39,531 nucleotides of DNA from Cognatilysobacter segetis (lineage in GTDB: Bacteria; Pseudomonadota; Gammaproteobacteria; Xanthomonadales; Xanthomonadaceae): contig NZ_SMRQ01000037.1 of assembly GCF_004359965.1 (NCBI RefSeq), positions 1-39,531 of the forward strand, given 5' to 3'. Below are positions 1-9,616 of this stretch, one piece after another; the first letter of the stretch is position 1; the number at the start of each line of letters is the position of its first letter. Under the pieces are notes generated by a model. That model was not told the origin of the DNA, searched no databases, and worked only from the letters and a program-made list of their open reading frames with translations. Made by a program: the position numbers and the translations under genes.

Positions 1-75
1 CGCCGCGGCGAGTTCCTCGACCGACAGTCGACGCTCGGGCTCGTTCGGCTTCTTGCGGCGCAGGAAACTCAGCAT
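1..75 (-). CDS. ftsY: FtsY, signal recognition particle receptor (N-terminal fragment)
   Basis: The first 25 codons of a gene that runs off the left edge on the minus strand. The peptide begins MLSFLRRKKPNEPERR, a short basic start followed by a charged stretch. This resembles the N-terminus of FtsY, the GTPase that receives ribosome-SRP complexes at the inner membrane. The GTPase domain lies outside the window, so the call rests on this short peptide and on position. In xanthomonads ftsY commonly sits divergently next to rsmD and coaD, as here. The start is the only ATG with this basic leader, 65 bases from the divergent rsmD start. Confidence 0.65.
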   Translation of the reverse strand, partial: MLSFLRRKKPNEPERRLSVEELAAA

Positions 76-118
76 CGGCAGGCGTCGGAATTGGGGGAAA
101 ATGGGCGCGACATGCTAG

Positions 119-1267
<1,149 letters not shown>

Positions 1268-1287
1268 TGTCAACCCCGAGGAAATCC

Positions 1288-1785
1288 ATGAAGACCACGA
1301 CCCGCCTGTTGCTGCTCGCCGTGCTCGCCCTGCCGGTCCTGGCGGCGTGCAAGAAGGACGAAGGCACGCAGAACACCCAGACCGCGAAGGCCGCCGTCGC
1401 CAAGCCGGCGAACCCGGACGACGAAAACGCCTGGAACGCGTACATCACCGACCAGGTCACCCGCCACCTGGACGGTTCGCAGAGCGTCTACCCGTACACG
1501 CTGCCTTCGCCGAACTCCGAAGGGTTCGAGGACACCTACCAGCGGCAGGTGGACAAGGTGAAGGAAGACGTTTCGCGCGGTGGCGTGGAAGGCACGCTGA
1601 TGGCGTTCGGCTCGCCCGATTCCAAGCGCACGGCCGACATGATCGTGACGGCCTTCGAGAAGGCGGGCACCGACACGATGAAGGGCGTGCGTGTTCTGTT
1701 CATCGGCGACGCGGCGGACAAGGATCGCGTCGAGGCGGCAGTCAAGCCGTCGGGCGCCAAGTTCGAGTTCGCCGAAGCCAAGTAA
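1288..1785 (+). CDS. Small secreted lipoprotein of unknown function
   Basis: 165 aa, not recognised as a named family. The N-terminus is a lipoprotein signal peptide: basic start (MKTTTR), hydrophobic core and lipobox LAAC with the lipidated cysteine at residue 21. A lysine- and alanine-rich linker follows, then a globular region without obvious repeats or metal motifs. The last third (MKGVRVLFIGDAADKDRVEA) looks like an alpha/beta fold. The ATG at 1288 is chosen over the in-frame ATG at 1267 because GAGGA at about 1278-1282 is correctly spaced and the signal peptide begins there. It lies 20 bases after coaD and is followed by a strong terminator, so it probably ends the rsmD-coaD transcript. 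Confidence 0.8.
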   Translation: MKTTTRLLLLAVLALPVLAACKKDEGTQNTQTAKAAVAKPANPDDENAWNAYITDQVTRHLDGSQSVYPYTLPSPNSEGFEDTYQRQVDKVKEDVSRGGVEGTLMAFGSPDSKRTADMIVTAFEKAGTDTMKGVRVLFIGDAADKDRVEAAVKPSGAKFEFAEAK

Positions 1786-1815
1786 GACCGGGCGCGGCGC
1801 CTGCCGCGTACCGAG

Positions 1816-1850
1816 GCGACGGCCGGCCCTGCGCCGGCCGTCGCGTTTTG
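1816..1850 (+). terminator. Rho-independent terminator after the rsmD-coaD-lipoprotein unit
   Basis: A perfect 12-bp stem GCGACGGCCGGC / GCCGGCCGTCGC (1816-1827 and 1833-1844) with the 5-base loop CCTGC, followed by GTTTTG. It lies 30 bases after the lipoprotein stop and well before the ferredoxin start. The T run is short, but the stem is very stable. Confidence 0.75.
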
Positions 1851-1948
1851 GGGCGATCGTTCCAGCGGCCGCGCCGCACCGTGGCGGCCGCGTCAGCGTG
1901 CGGTTCGCCACCGGGTGCGACAATCGTTGCTTGCACCGAGGCTGCGCG

Positions 1949-2212
1949 ATGTCCCTCCGGATCACCGATCTCTGCGTCAACTGCGACGTCTGCGAACCCG
2001 CGTGCCCGAACCAGGCGATCTCGCAGGGCGAGGTCATCTACGTGATCGATCCCGCACGCTGCACCGAGTGCGTCGGCCATTTCGACGAACCGCAGTGCGT
2101 CGTCGTCTGCCCGGTCGAGTGCATCGACCCGGACCCCGAACACCCCGAAAGCCGCGAGGCGCTGCTGGCCAAGGCCATCGCGCTGGCCGGCGGCCCCCTG
2201 GAGCACGCCTGA
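1949..2212 (+). CDS. YfhL-type 4Fe-4S dicluster ferredoxin
   Basis: 87 aa. A small ferredoxin with two 4Fe-4S sites. The first motif is CVNCDVCEPACP (C9, C12, C15, C19). The second begins at CTEC and includes an inserted loop before CVVVCPVECI, the arrangement typical of the YfhL/Alvin-type ferredoxins, in which the second cluster has a spaced motif. It is a cytoplasmic electron carrier whose partner cannot be told from the sequence. In xanthomonads a ferredoxin of this type often follows coaD. The stop overlaps the start of ggt (TGATG at 2210-2214), so the two are likely translationally coupled. Confidence 0.92.
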   Translation: MSLRITDLCVNCDVCEPACPNQAISQGEVIYVIDPARCTECVGHFDEPQCVVVCPVECIDPDPEHPESREALLAKAIALAGGPLEHA

Positions 2213-3942
2213 TGCGATCGATCCCGTTGACGTTCCTCGCCCGTGTCCTGTCCGTGGCGCTGCTGTCCTGCGCCACGCTGCCCGCCACGGCGAAAACGCC
2301 AGCGAAGGTCGCCGCGCATCCACCCGGTGCGGCGATCGCGAGTGCGCATTCGCTCGCGACGGAAGCCGGTCTGGACATGATCCGCAAGGGCGGCAACGCG
2401 TTCGACGCGGCGGTCGCCGTGTCGGGCATGCTGTCGGTCGTGGAACCGGTCAGCTCGGGCTTGGGCGGCGGTGGCTTCTTCCTCCTGCATGACGCGAAGT
2501 CCGGTCGCGACGTGTTCGTCGACGCCCGCGAGACGGCACCGGAATCGGCGACGCCCGCCGCGTTCCTCGACGCGAAGGGCGACCTCGACCGCGACCGCGC
2601 CCAGAACGGTCCGTGGTCGGCGGGCATTCCCGGCCTACCGGCCGCGCTCGTCCACATCGCGCAGAAGTACGGACGTCTGCCGCTGTCGACCACGCTCGCG
2701 CCGGCGATCCGCATCGCGCGCGACGGCTTCCCCGTCTATGCGCGGCTTGAAAAGGGTTACGCGAGCCGCCGCAGCGTCATGGAACGGTACCGCGGCACGC
2801 GCGAAGTGTTCCTCTCCGATGGCGATCCGCCGAAGGTCGGCGAAACCTTCCGCCAGCCCGACCTCGCGCGCACGCTGGAGCTCATCGCCACGCGGGGCCG
2901 CGACGGCTTCTACACGGGCGAGACCGCGACCCGCCTGCTCGCCACGGTGAAGGAAGAGGGCGGCCGTTGGACGCCCGCCGAGCTCTCGAACTACCGCGTG
3001 CGCGAACGCGCGCCGCTGCGGTTCGACTACCGCGGCTGGAAGGTGACGACCGCGCCGCCGCCGTCGTCCGGTGGCGTCGCGCTGGCCGAGATCCTGCAGA
3101 CCGCCTCGGGCTGGGACCTCGCGAAGCTCGATCCTGCGCATCGCACGCACGTGCTCGTCGAAGCGATGCGCCGCGCCTATCGGGACCGCACGATCTACCT
3201 CGGCGATCCGGACTTCGTGAAGGTGCCGGTCTCGCGCCTGACGTCGCCGGACTACGCGGCCGGCCTGCGCGCCACCCTCCATCCCGAGAAGGCGACGCCG
3301 AGCGAGCTGTTGCCGGGCCAGCCGGCACCCCTCGAGGACGACGAGACCACCCATTTCTCCATCATCGACGCCCAGGGCAACCTCGTGTCGGCGACGCAGA
3401 CGGTCAACCTGACCTACGGCTCGGGCCTCGTCGCGCCCGGCACCGGCGTGCTGCTCAACAACGAGATGGACGACTTCGCGCTCAAGCCGGGCACGGCCAA
3501 CGCGTTCGGCGTGATGGGCTTCGAAGCGAACGCGCCGAAGGCGGGCAAGCGCATGCTGAGCTCGATGACACCGACGTTCATGGACTCGCCGGGCAAGCTC
3601 GTGGTGATCGGCGCGCCGGGCGGCAGCCGCATCATCACCGAGGTCCTGCTGGGCATGCTCGGCTACGACGCGGGGCTGTCGGCACAGCAGGTCGCCGCAC
3701 TGCCGCGCATCCACCACCAGTGGATGCCCGACGTGATCTCCGCCGAAGCCGGCGCGCTCGACCCCGCCACGGTTCGCGCGCTGGAAGCCATGGGCCACCG
3801 CGTCAATGCGGCCGAGTCGGCCTGGGGCAACCTGCAGACCGTCGCCTGGGACAAGCGCGGCAACACGCTCGAAGGCGGCACCGACCCTCGCAATCCGACC
3901 GGCAAGGCGGACGTCCTGCCGGTAGCGAGCGCAGCGAAATAG
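2212..3942 (+). CDS. ggt: Gamma-glutamyltransferase (glutathione hydrolase) precursor
   Basis: 576 aa, the usual length. The enzyme is made as a proenzyme that cuts itself into two subunits. It then removes or transfers the gamma-glutamyl group of glutathione, normally in the periplasm. A hydrophobic signal peptide occupies about residues 1-27 (ending near ATLPATA). The self-cleavage site and nucleophile is T379 in TTHFS (379-383). The later GAPGGSRI is the conserved glycine-rich loop of the small subunit. The large-subunit motifs GGNAFDAAVA and SSGLGGGGFF are intact. The ATG at 2212 overlaps the ferredoxin stop. It is followed by a GC-rich hairpin. Confidence 0.95.
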   Translation: MRSIPLTFLARVLSVALLSCATLPATAKTPAKVAAHPPGAAIASAHSLATEAGLDMIRKGGNAFDAAVAVSGMLSVVEPVSSGLGGGGFFLLHDAKSGRDVFVDARETAPESATPAAFLDAKGDLDRDRAQNGPWSAGIPGLPAALVHIAQKYGRLPLSTTLAPAIRIARDGFPVYARLEKGYASRRSVMERYRGTREVFLSDGDPPKVGETFRQPDLARTLELIATRGRDGFYTGETATRLLATVKEEGGRWTPAELSNYRVRERAPLRFDYRGWKVTTAPPPSSGGVALAEILQTASGWDLAKLDPAHRTHVLVEAMRRAYRDRTIYLGDPDFVKVPVSRLTSPDYAAGLRATLHPEKATPSELLPGQPAPLEDDETTHFSIIDAQGNLVSATQTVNLTYGSGLVAPGTGVLLNNEMDDFALKPGTANAFGVMGFEANAPKAGKRMLSSMTPTFMDSPGKLVVIGAPGGSRIITEVLLGMLGYDAGLSAQQVAALPRIHHQWMPDVISAEAGALDPATVRALEAMGHRVNAAESAWGNLQTVAWDKRGNTLEGGTDPRNPTGKADVLPVASAAK

Positions 3943-3956
3943 TCCTGGGAGCAGCC

Positions 3957-3990
3957 GGGCGGGGCGCCGGCGTTCACCGGCGCGACGCCC
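3957..3990 (+). terminator. GC-rich hairpin after ggt, possible terminator
   Basis: The arms GGGCG-GG-GCGCCGG and CCGGCGC-GA-CGCCC pair around the loop CGTTCA, giving 12 pairs with a 2x2 internal loop. It starts 14 bases after the ggt stop. There is no T run, so termination, if any, would be weak or assisted. Confidence 0.35.
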
Positions 3991-4011
3991 CTGCGAGGCC
4001 ATGCTCGTCGT

Positions 4012-4635
4012 ATGCAGCCGTTGCAGCCCGCGCTCTTCGACGTCGCCGAACAGGTGCTGTTCGACGACGCGGAAGGCGGCATCCGCTACCGACCGGGATT
4101 GATCGACGGTCCCCGCGCGTCCCGGTGGTTCAACGAATTGCGTCGCGACGCCGCGTGGCGTTCCCTGCAACGGCCGATGTACGAGCGCGTTGTCGACGTG
4201 CCGCGCCTCATCGCTTCATACGCACTCGGCTCCGCAGACGTGCCCGCCGCGGTGCTGGAGGCGCGGGACGCGATCCGGGCGGTCGTCGACGCCCCCTTCG
4301 ATTCGGTGGGGCTCAATCTGTATCGCGACGGTCGCGACAGCGTGGCGCCGCATAACGACACGCTGCATGCGCTGGCGCCGCGGCAGCCCATCGCGCTGCT
4401 CTCGCTCGGTGACGAGCGCGACATAGTGATCACGCCCAAACCCGGCGTGCCGGGCCGCCGGATCCGCCTGCCGCTTGCCGCCGGCAGCCTGCTGGTCATG
4501 AGCCACGCGTCGCAGCTCACGCACGACCACGGCATACCGAAAACGCGCCTGCCCGTCGGGCCGCGCATCAGCTTGGCCTTCCGCGCCCGTCAACCCGGCA
4601 CGGACCTGCTGCGCGGCTATCGGCCCGCGGGTTGA
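4012..4635 (+). CDS. AlkB-like 2-oxoglutarate/Fe(II)-dependent dioxygenase
   Basis: 207 aa. The fold resembles AlkB-family enzymes that oxidatively remove alkyl groups from nucleic-acid bases. The iron-binding triad is visible as H114-N-D116 (context APHNDTLH) and H173 in the HGIPK segment. The 2-oxoglutarate-binding arginines lie in GPRISLAFRAR near the C-terminus. The family signature NLYRDGRDSVAPHND is clear. H171 lies two residues before H173, so which of them is the ligand is inferred by analogy to HGI in E. coli AlkB. It is a single gene between ggt and thpR. Substrate (DNA, RNA or protein) cannot be read from the sequence. Confidence 0.87.
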   Translation: MQPLQPALFDVAEQVLFDDAEGGIRYRPGLIDGPRASRWFNELRRDAAWRSLQRPMYERVVDVPRLIASYALGSADVPAAVLEARDAIRAVVDAPFDSVGLNLYRDGRDSVAPHNDTLHALAPRQPIALLSLGDERDIVITPKPGVPGRRIRLPLAAGSLLVMSHASQLTHDHGIPKTRLPVGPRISLAFRARQPGTDLLRGYRPAG

Positions 4636-4730
4636 GGCGCGCGGCGGAACCGCGCCGGCAACCTGAGCCGAGGCCAAAGCCGGCACCGGGACCGCCCGGC
4701 GTGGCAGCGGAGCGCGCCTACACTCGGACG

Positions 4731-5273
4731 ATGAGCGATTCCCCCCGGTCCGGCGGCAGTCACCGCCTCTTCTTCGCGTTGTGGCCGCCGGACGAGGTCC
4801 GCTCCGCGCTCGCGGATGCCGCGGATCGAATCGCCGCGTTCGCGGACGGCCGGCGCGTCGACCCGGCCAAGCTCCACCTGACGCTGCATTTCCTCGGCGG
4901 CTGGCCCGGCCGGCCGGGCGATGCCGTGCAGCAGGCCGGCGCGGCCGCGGCGTCGGTGCGGGCGCGCGCCTTCCATCTCGTGGTCGACCACGCGGGCAGC
5001 TTCCCCGGTGCGCGCGTGGGCTGGCTGGCCCCGGCGGGGAATTCGGGACTCGACGCACTGTGGTCCGACCTCGGCCGTGCGCTCGAGCGTGCCGGCCTGT
5101 CGACCCGCGGGCCGCCCCGGTTCTCGCCGCACGTGACGGTGCGCCGCGACATCCGTGCGCGCCTCGCGGACATTCCCACCGGGCCCATCTCGTGGTCGGT
5201 CGACGACTTCGTCCTCGTGCACAGCCACGACGGCGCCTACGACGTCCTCGCACGGTGGCCGCTCGCGGCCTGA
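4731..5273 (+). CDS. thpR: RNA 2',3'-cyclic phosphodiesterase / 2'-5' RNA ligase (ThpR)
   Basis: 180 aa, typical for the family. ThpR is a 2H phosphoesterase that hydrolyses 2',3'-cyclic phosphate ends and can join tRNA halves by a 2'-5' bond in vitro. The paired catalytic motifs are HLTL at H49 and HVTV at H134, about 85 residues apart as expected. The family start HRLFFALWPP is present. The ATG at 4731 is chosen because it places this conserved start ten residues in. It is 95 bases downstream of the AlkB-like gene, on the same strand. The physiological substrate is unknown in the family. Confidence 0.92.
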   Translation: MSDSPRSGGSHRLFFALWPPDEVRSALADAADRIAAFADGRRVDPAKLHLTLHFLGGWPGRPGDAVQQAGAAAASVRARAFHLVVDHAGSFPGARVGWLAPAGNSGLDALWSDLGRALERAGLSTRGPPRFSPHVTVRRDIRARLADIPTGPISWSVDDFVLVHSHDGAYDVLARWPLAA

Positions 5274-5315
5274 TCGTTCACGACGCGCACCCGGCGCTGA
5301 TGCAGCCTTGGGCGC

Positions 5316-6065
5316 ATGACGACGAACGCCGTACCGCGCATCGGCTGCGCGGGCTGGAGCATCCCCACCGCGCAGGCCACGCTGTTTCCCGGCGAGGGCA
5401 GCCACCTCGAGCGCTACGCGCGGCGTTTCAACGCGGTCGAGATCAACTCGTCCTTCTACCGGCCGCACCAGCCGCGCACGTACGCGAAGTGGGCGGCGCA
5501 GGTCCCCGACGGCTTCCGGTTCGCGGTGAAGTTTCCCCGTGCGGTCACGCACCAGTCGCGGCTGCGGGAGCCCGACGAGACGGTGTCCGCGTTCGCGACG
5601 CAGGTGCGCGAGCTCGGTGACCGCCTGGGGCCGATCCTGGTGCAGCTGCCGCCGAGCCTCGCGTTCGAGGCGGACGTGGCGGGTGCGTTCTTCGAAACGC
5701 TGAGGTCGCACCTGGACGCGCCGATCGTCTGCGAACCGCGGCACGCGACATGGTTCGAGCCGTCGCTCGATCCGTTCTGGGCGCGCCATGGCGTCGCCCG
5801 GGTCGCTGCCGACCCGGCGCGCGTGCCCGAGGCGGCGATCGCTGGTGGGGCCGGGCCCGTGCGCTACTGGCGCCTGCACGGCTCGCCGACCGTGTACTAC
5901 GACGCCTATGGCGACGAGCGCCTCGCACCCTGGGCGCAGGCCGTGCGTGCGGCGCGCGATGCAGGCGCGGAGCCGTGGGTGATCATGGACAACACCGCAC
6001 GGGGACACGCGCCGATCGACGCCATGCGGCTGGAGGCCTTACTCGCTACGGACGCCGCGGGGTAG
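5316..6065 (+). CDS. DUF72 family protein (TIM-barrel, unknown function)
   Basis: 249 aa. The sequence matches the DUF72/YecE family: GCAGWSIP near the N-terminus, FNAVEINSSFYRPHQ, VKFPRAVTH, GPILVQLPPSL, VCEPRHATWF and the C-terminal WVIMDNTARGHAP. These sit along a predicted TIM barrel related to xylose-isomerase-like folds. No biochemical activity is firmly assigned to the family. It follows thpR on the same strand by 42 bases. Its stop codon directly abuts the stop codon of the convergent lipoprotein gene, leaving no intergenic base. Confidence 0.9.
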   Translation: MTTNAVPRIGCAGWSIPTAQATLFPGEGSHLERYARRFNAVEINSSFYRPHQPRTYAKWAAQVPDGFRFAVKFPRAVTHQSRLREPDETVSAFATQVRELGDRLGPILVQLPPSLAFEADVAGAFFETLRSHLDAPIVCEPRHATWFEPSLDPFWARHGVARVAADPARVPEAAIAGGAGPVRYWRLHGSPTVYYDAYGDERLAPWAQAVRAARDAGAEPWVIMDNTARGHAPIDAMRLEALLATDAAG

Positions 6066-7061
6066 TCAGTCCTGGAGCCAGGCGCCGCAACCGCGATACG
6101 TGCGGCCGCCAGCCTCGAGGGTGACGGTCGCCTCGAACGACTGGCCGCTCATTCCATCCTGGCAGGCGCGACGTTCCGCACGCAGGTGCAGCGGCTTGCC
6201 ATCGGCTTCGCCCTCGAAGCCGTTCTGCACCGCGGTCACGGGCACGCGCAGGCGGCGCTCGCCGTAATCCAGTTGCGCATCGAGCATCGCGGGCGTCCCT
6301 GCGACCTGCACCGACCAGCCCGGCTCGCTGCCGACCGCGCGGAACGCGACGCCCTGCTGCGCGGCCGTGTTCCAGGGTGAGGGCTGCGCGGCTTCCACGC
6401 AGTCGCGCGCGGGCTCGCCCGCGAGCGCGAGGCGGCCGGTCGCGCCCTTGGTCCAGAACTCGTTGCCGCGCGCATCGGCGTAACGCGCGCCGGAGGCGGA
6501 CCGCGCGATCGGCAGCGCCAGGCGATGACCGTTGAACGCGAGTTGCACCCGGGCGGCGCCCGCCTCGTAGCGCGACATCACGCCCAGCTCGCCGCATTCC
6601 CAGTGCGCGACGCCAGCGGGCGTCGGCGGGGCAGCCGATTCGCCCGTCGCCACGCGACGCAGGCGCAGTTCGACGGGATACGTCCCCGGCACCGCGACCG
6701 GTGCCGGCGTTTCGAACCAGCGTTCGCCGCGCGGTCCGAGCAGCAGCGCGCGGAGCGCGTACCCGGCGGCCGGCGACGCGCCGGCCGGGCGGGCGATGGC
6801 GAACGGAATCGGCGGTCCGGCGACGTCGCGCATGAGCGACGTGGACAGCGTGCGACCGGAGCCCGCGTCCACGAGCTCGACACGCAACGAGGCCCCCGGC
6901 GGCATCTTGATCCGCTCGAGATAGGTGGCGGTGCCGCGGATCGTCTCCGCGACCGGCGCCGGTCGTGCGTCGGCGCCGGGCGGCGCCGGCGCGGTCGGCG
7001 TGGTGCAGCCGGCGAGCGCGAGCGCGCCGTAGGCGAAGGCGAAGGCGGTTCGAAGTCTCAT
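6066..7061 (-). CDS. Three-domain lipoprotein: YbaY-like, MliC-like and COG3650-like
   Basis: 331 aa. A lipobox LAGC follows a short signal peptide (about residues 1-19). The first domain (about 40-150; GTATYLERIKMPPGASLRVEL) resembles the YbaY lipoprotein fold. The second (about 165-235; WECGELGVMSRYE through SASGARYADARGNEFWTKG) matches MliC, an inhibitor of C-type lysozyme, including the S-A-S-G-A-R-Y stretch that inserts into the lysozyme active site in characterised MliC. The third (about 255-331; FRAVGSEPGWSVQV to TYRGCGAWLQD) matches the COG3650 domain found in membrane lipoproteins. It probably sits in the outer membrane facing the periplasm. It follows the M14 peptidase gene by 47 bases on the same strand. 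The start is set by the signal peptide. Confidence 0.82.
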   Translation of the reverse strand: MRLRTAFAFAYGALALAGCTTPTAPAPPGADARPAPVAETIRGTATYLERIKMPPGASLRVELVDAGSGRTLSTSLMRDVAGPPIPFAIARPAGASPAAGYALRALLLGPRGERWFETPAPVAVPGTYPVELRLRRVATGESAAPPTPAGVAHWECGELGVMSRYEAGAARVQLAFNGHRLALPIARSASGARYADARGNEFWTKGATGRLALAGEPARDCVEAAQPSPWNTAAQQGVAFRAVGSEPGWSVQVAGTPAMLDAQLDYGERRLRVPVTAVQNGFEGEADGKPLHLRAERRACQDGMSGQSFEATVTLEAGGRTYRGCGAWLQD

Positions 7062-7108
7062 GGCGTCACCTCCCGGCGCAACCTGCGCGGCGCGGTGTCG
7101 AGCCGGCG

Positions 7109-8872
7109 TCAGCGCGGGTCGCGGTCCACGCGAAGCACGGGATACAGGCCGTAGCGATCGTCCCAGGCGCTGTGGAGTCGATAGAAGAAGTCGAGCCGCT
7201 GCTGCGGGCTCTTGGCGAACGCCGCGTCCTCGCGCACGCGCTTCTCGAACGCGGCGCGCAGTGCGGGATCGGCCGCCAGCATCTTTTCGGCTTCCTCTTC
7301 GGCGACGTAATCCTCCATGTATTCCTTGCGCTCGAAGGCGGCATTCGTGCGGCCCCAGGCCGCGACCGAGTCGGGCGCCTGCGGTTCCAGCAGGCCCATC
7401 ACCAGCCGCGCCTTGGGCTGGGCGATCGGCACGTACACGGAGCCCACGGGCAGCGACTGGACAGCCGGCGACCAGCGTCCGCTGGCGTCGAGGCGCTGGT
7501 GGCCTTCGAAGGAGTCGGAAGTGAACGTGATCGAATCGGCCCGCCACGCCTGGGCATCGACGCGCGCGAGCGGCGCCGCGATCCGCTCGTAGCGCACGCC
7601 GTGCGCATCCAGCGTCGGCAGCACCGCGGCGGTCCACGCGGCCGGCACGAGATAGCCCGCACGCGGCGCGTCGACCGTGGTGCGCGGCACGACCACGTCG
7701 TGCAACGGCACGCGCCAGATTTCGGGTTTGGTTTCGTCGTAGCGCGTCATCAGGCCGCCGGACACGGCCGACGGCGTGCGCGTATAGGCATAGCCCTTGA
7801 ACTCGATCGTGCGGAACGCGTCGGTCGCCTTGTAGTCGAGCGGGACCGGCTGGCCCGCGAGGCGGGAGGCGCGCGCGTCGGCCTCGTGCGCCACGCGTTG
7901 CCACGCCACGCCGCGGGTCGCCACCTGCTGCAGCACCGACACGATCGCATCGTGCGTGGTACGGACGCGATACGCGTACGGACGCCAGGAATGCGTCTCC
8001 ACGAGCATGGCCATGCGGTTGCGCAACTGCATGTAGCCGGTCGAGAACCGCGGCGTCGACACGCCGTCCTCGAAGCCGGAGGCGGGGTCGTCGCCCCGAA
8101 TGAAGGAGGGGTAGAACGGCAGCGGCATGCCGCCGTGGCGACGGAGATCGGCGATCGTGCCGTCGCGCAGTGCGCGGCCGGCGCTGCGCAGTGCCGTGTC
8201 GCCCGAGTTCACCGGCTCGACCTGGATGGAGACGTCGTGCTGGAACTTGGCGCCGTCGGTGACGTGCAGGTCGACGTAGACCAGCGGATCCCAGCGCTCG
8301 ATCAGCGCGAGCATCGCGCGCATTTCCGGCGCGTCGGCCTTCATGTAGTCGCGGTTGAGGTTGAGGTTCTGCGCGGTCGCGCGCCAGCCCATTTCCTCTG
8401 GACCGCGCTGGTTCGGCCGGTTCCAGGCCTTGAAGCGCTCGTGGCCGTCGATGTTGAACACCGGGACGAACAGGAACACCTGCCTGGACAGCGCGCCCCG
8501 GGCGAGCTTTCCGTCGAGCATCTCGCGCAACGCGAGGAAACCGGCGTCCTTGCCGTCGATCTCGCCGGCATGGATGCCGCCCTGCATGAGCGTGACGGGC
8601 AGGCCGCGCGCGGCCGCGGCCTCGGGCGTGAACGCGCCGGAGGTGGACGCGACGAGCACCTTCATCGGGCGGCCTTCGGGGGTGGTGCCGAAAGTCTCGC
8701 AGCGCACGGCCTGCGGATAGCGCGCGGCGAAGGCGTCGCAGAGGGCGATCACCTCATCGTAGCGACCCGTGCGCACGAACCCGCTGCGCTCGGCGACGGT
8801 GGTCAGCGCGTCTTGCGCGAAGAGGGGGAGGGACAGGGCGAGCAGGGCGGCGGCGAGGGGAAGGCGGTTCAT
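7109..8872 (-). CDS. Secreted M14-family metallocarboxypeptidase
   Basis: 587 aa. A zinc carboxypeptidase of the M14 family, exported through a signal peptide (about residues 1-20, ending FAQ). The zinc ligands are H101 and E104 in HAGE and H203 in DLHVTDG. The catalytic glutamate is E292 in VETHSW. N-R-D (NLNRDYMK, about 172-179) supplies the substrate-binding arginine. A long C-terminal region of about 250 residues beyond the catalytic domain is typical of this Lysobacter/Xanthomonas-type group and has no clear function. The ATG at 8872 is chosen because it begins the signal peptide. The frame stays open far upstream, but that part is antisense to other genes. It is divergent from the GST gene with an 80-base gap. 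Confidence 0.9.
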   Translation of the reverse strand: MNRLPLAAALLALSLPLFAQDALTTVAERSGFVRTGRYDEVIALCDAFAARYPQAVRCETFGTTPEGRPMKVLVASTSGAFTPEAAAARGLPVTLMQGGIHAGEIDGKDAGFLALREMLDGKLARGALSRQVFLFVPVFNIDGHERFKAWNRPNQRGPEEMGWRATAQNLNLNRDYMKADAPEMRAMLALIERWDPLVYVDLHVTDGAKFQHDVSIQVEPVNSGDTALRSAGRALRDGTIADLRRHGGMPLPFYPSFIRGDDPASGFEDGVSTPRFSTGYMQLRNRMAMLVETHSWRPYAYRVRTTHDAIVSVLQQVATRGVAWQRVAHEADARASRLAGQPVPLDYKATDAFRTIEFKGYAYTRTPSAVSGGLMTRYDETKPEIWRVPLHDVVVPRTTVDAPRAGYLVPAAWTAAVLPTLDAHGVRYERIAAPLARVDAQAWRADSITFTSDSFEGHQRLDASGRWSPAVQSLPVGSVYVPIAQPKARLVMGLLEPQAPDSVAAWGRTNAAFERKEYMEDYVAEEEAEKMLAADPALRAAFEKRVREDAAFAKSPQQRLDFFYRLHSAWDDRYGLYPVLRVDRDPR

Positions 8873-8952
8873 GGCGGGCCGGCGAGGGAGGTCGACGCAT
8901 GGTAGCCGCGTGCCCGTGCGATCATGCGCGGCCCCTCCGCAGGAATTTCCGC

Positions 8953-9585
8953 ATGCGCGCCCTCTACTACGCGCCCGGCGCCGCGAGCATGGTCGTCCAC
9001 TGGCTTCTGATCGAGCTGGGCCTCGACGTGGAGCTGCGTCGCGTCGATACCTCGGCCGGCGAGCAGCGGAGCGCGGAATACCTCGCGCTGAACCCCAACG
9101 GCGTGGTGCCCACCTACGTGGACGCCGACGGCCCGATGTTCGAGGCCGCGGCCATCGCGATGACGCTGGCCGACCGGCATGCCGCAGGCCGCCTGGCGCC
9201 CGCGATGGACGCGCCGCAGCGCGCCGCCTACCACCAGTGGATGTTCCATCTCGCGAACGCGGTGCAGCCGCTGTTCCGCATCTGGTGGTATCCGCACGAG
9301 GTCGCGGGCGAGGCGCATGCCGTGCTGGCGCGGGAACACGTGGCACCGCGCATCGAGGCCGCGTGGCAGCGGCTCGACGACCACCTCGCCGCCCGCGGCT
9401 CGTTCCTGCTCGGCAGCGAACCCAGCGTGGCCGATTTCTACCTGGCCATGCTGCTGCGCTGGTCGCGCGGCATGCCGCGTCCGGGCGATCGCTGGCCGCA
9501 CCTGGGCGGGCTTGCGGCACGGATGAAGTCGCGCCCCTCGTTCGCGGCGCTCTACGCGCGCGAAGGCCTGACCGAATGGGCCTGA
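8953..9585 (+). CDS. Glutathione S-transferase family protein
   Basis: 210 aa. The N-terminal thioredoxin-like domain carries a serine-containing start (YYAPGAASMVVHWLL) and the glutathione-contacting stretch NPNGVVPTYVD. FEAAAIAMTLAD then replaces the more usual E-S-x-A-I motif. The C-terminal helical domain includes the N-capping segment EPSVADFYLAML. It is a cytoplasmic enzyme that probably conjugates or reduces with glutathione; the substrate is unknown. AGGAATTT at 8941 is suitably spaced before the ATG. It heads a run of plus-strand genes with the rhomboid gene. Confidence 0.88.
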   Translation: MRALYYAPGAASMVVHWLLIELGLDVELRRVDTSAGEQRSAEYLALNPNGVVPTYVDADGPMFEAAAIAMTLADRHAAGRLAPAMDAPQRAAYHQWMFHLANAVQPLFRIWWYPHEVAGEAHAVLAREHVAPRIEAAWQRLDDHLAARGSFLLGSEPSVADFYLAMLLRWSRGMPRPGDRWPHLGGLAARMKSRPSFAALYAREGLTEWA

Positions 9586-9616
9586 GCGCCTTCCGACCGA
9601 CACCACCGACGACCGA

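Noticed and set aside
6060-6070. Stop codons of the DUF72 and lipoprotein genes abut exactly
   Set aside because: It is compact but not unusual for convergent genes in a dense genome; no functional claim is supported.
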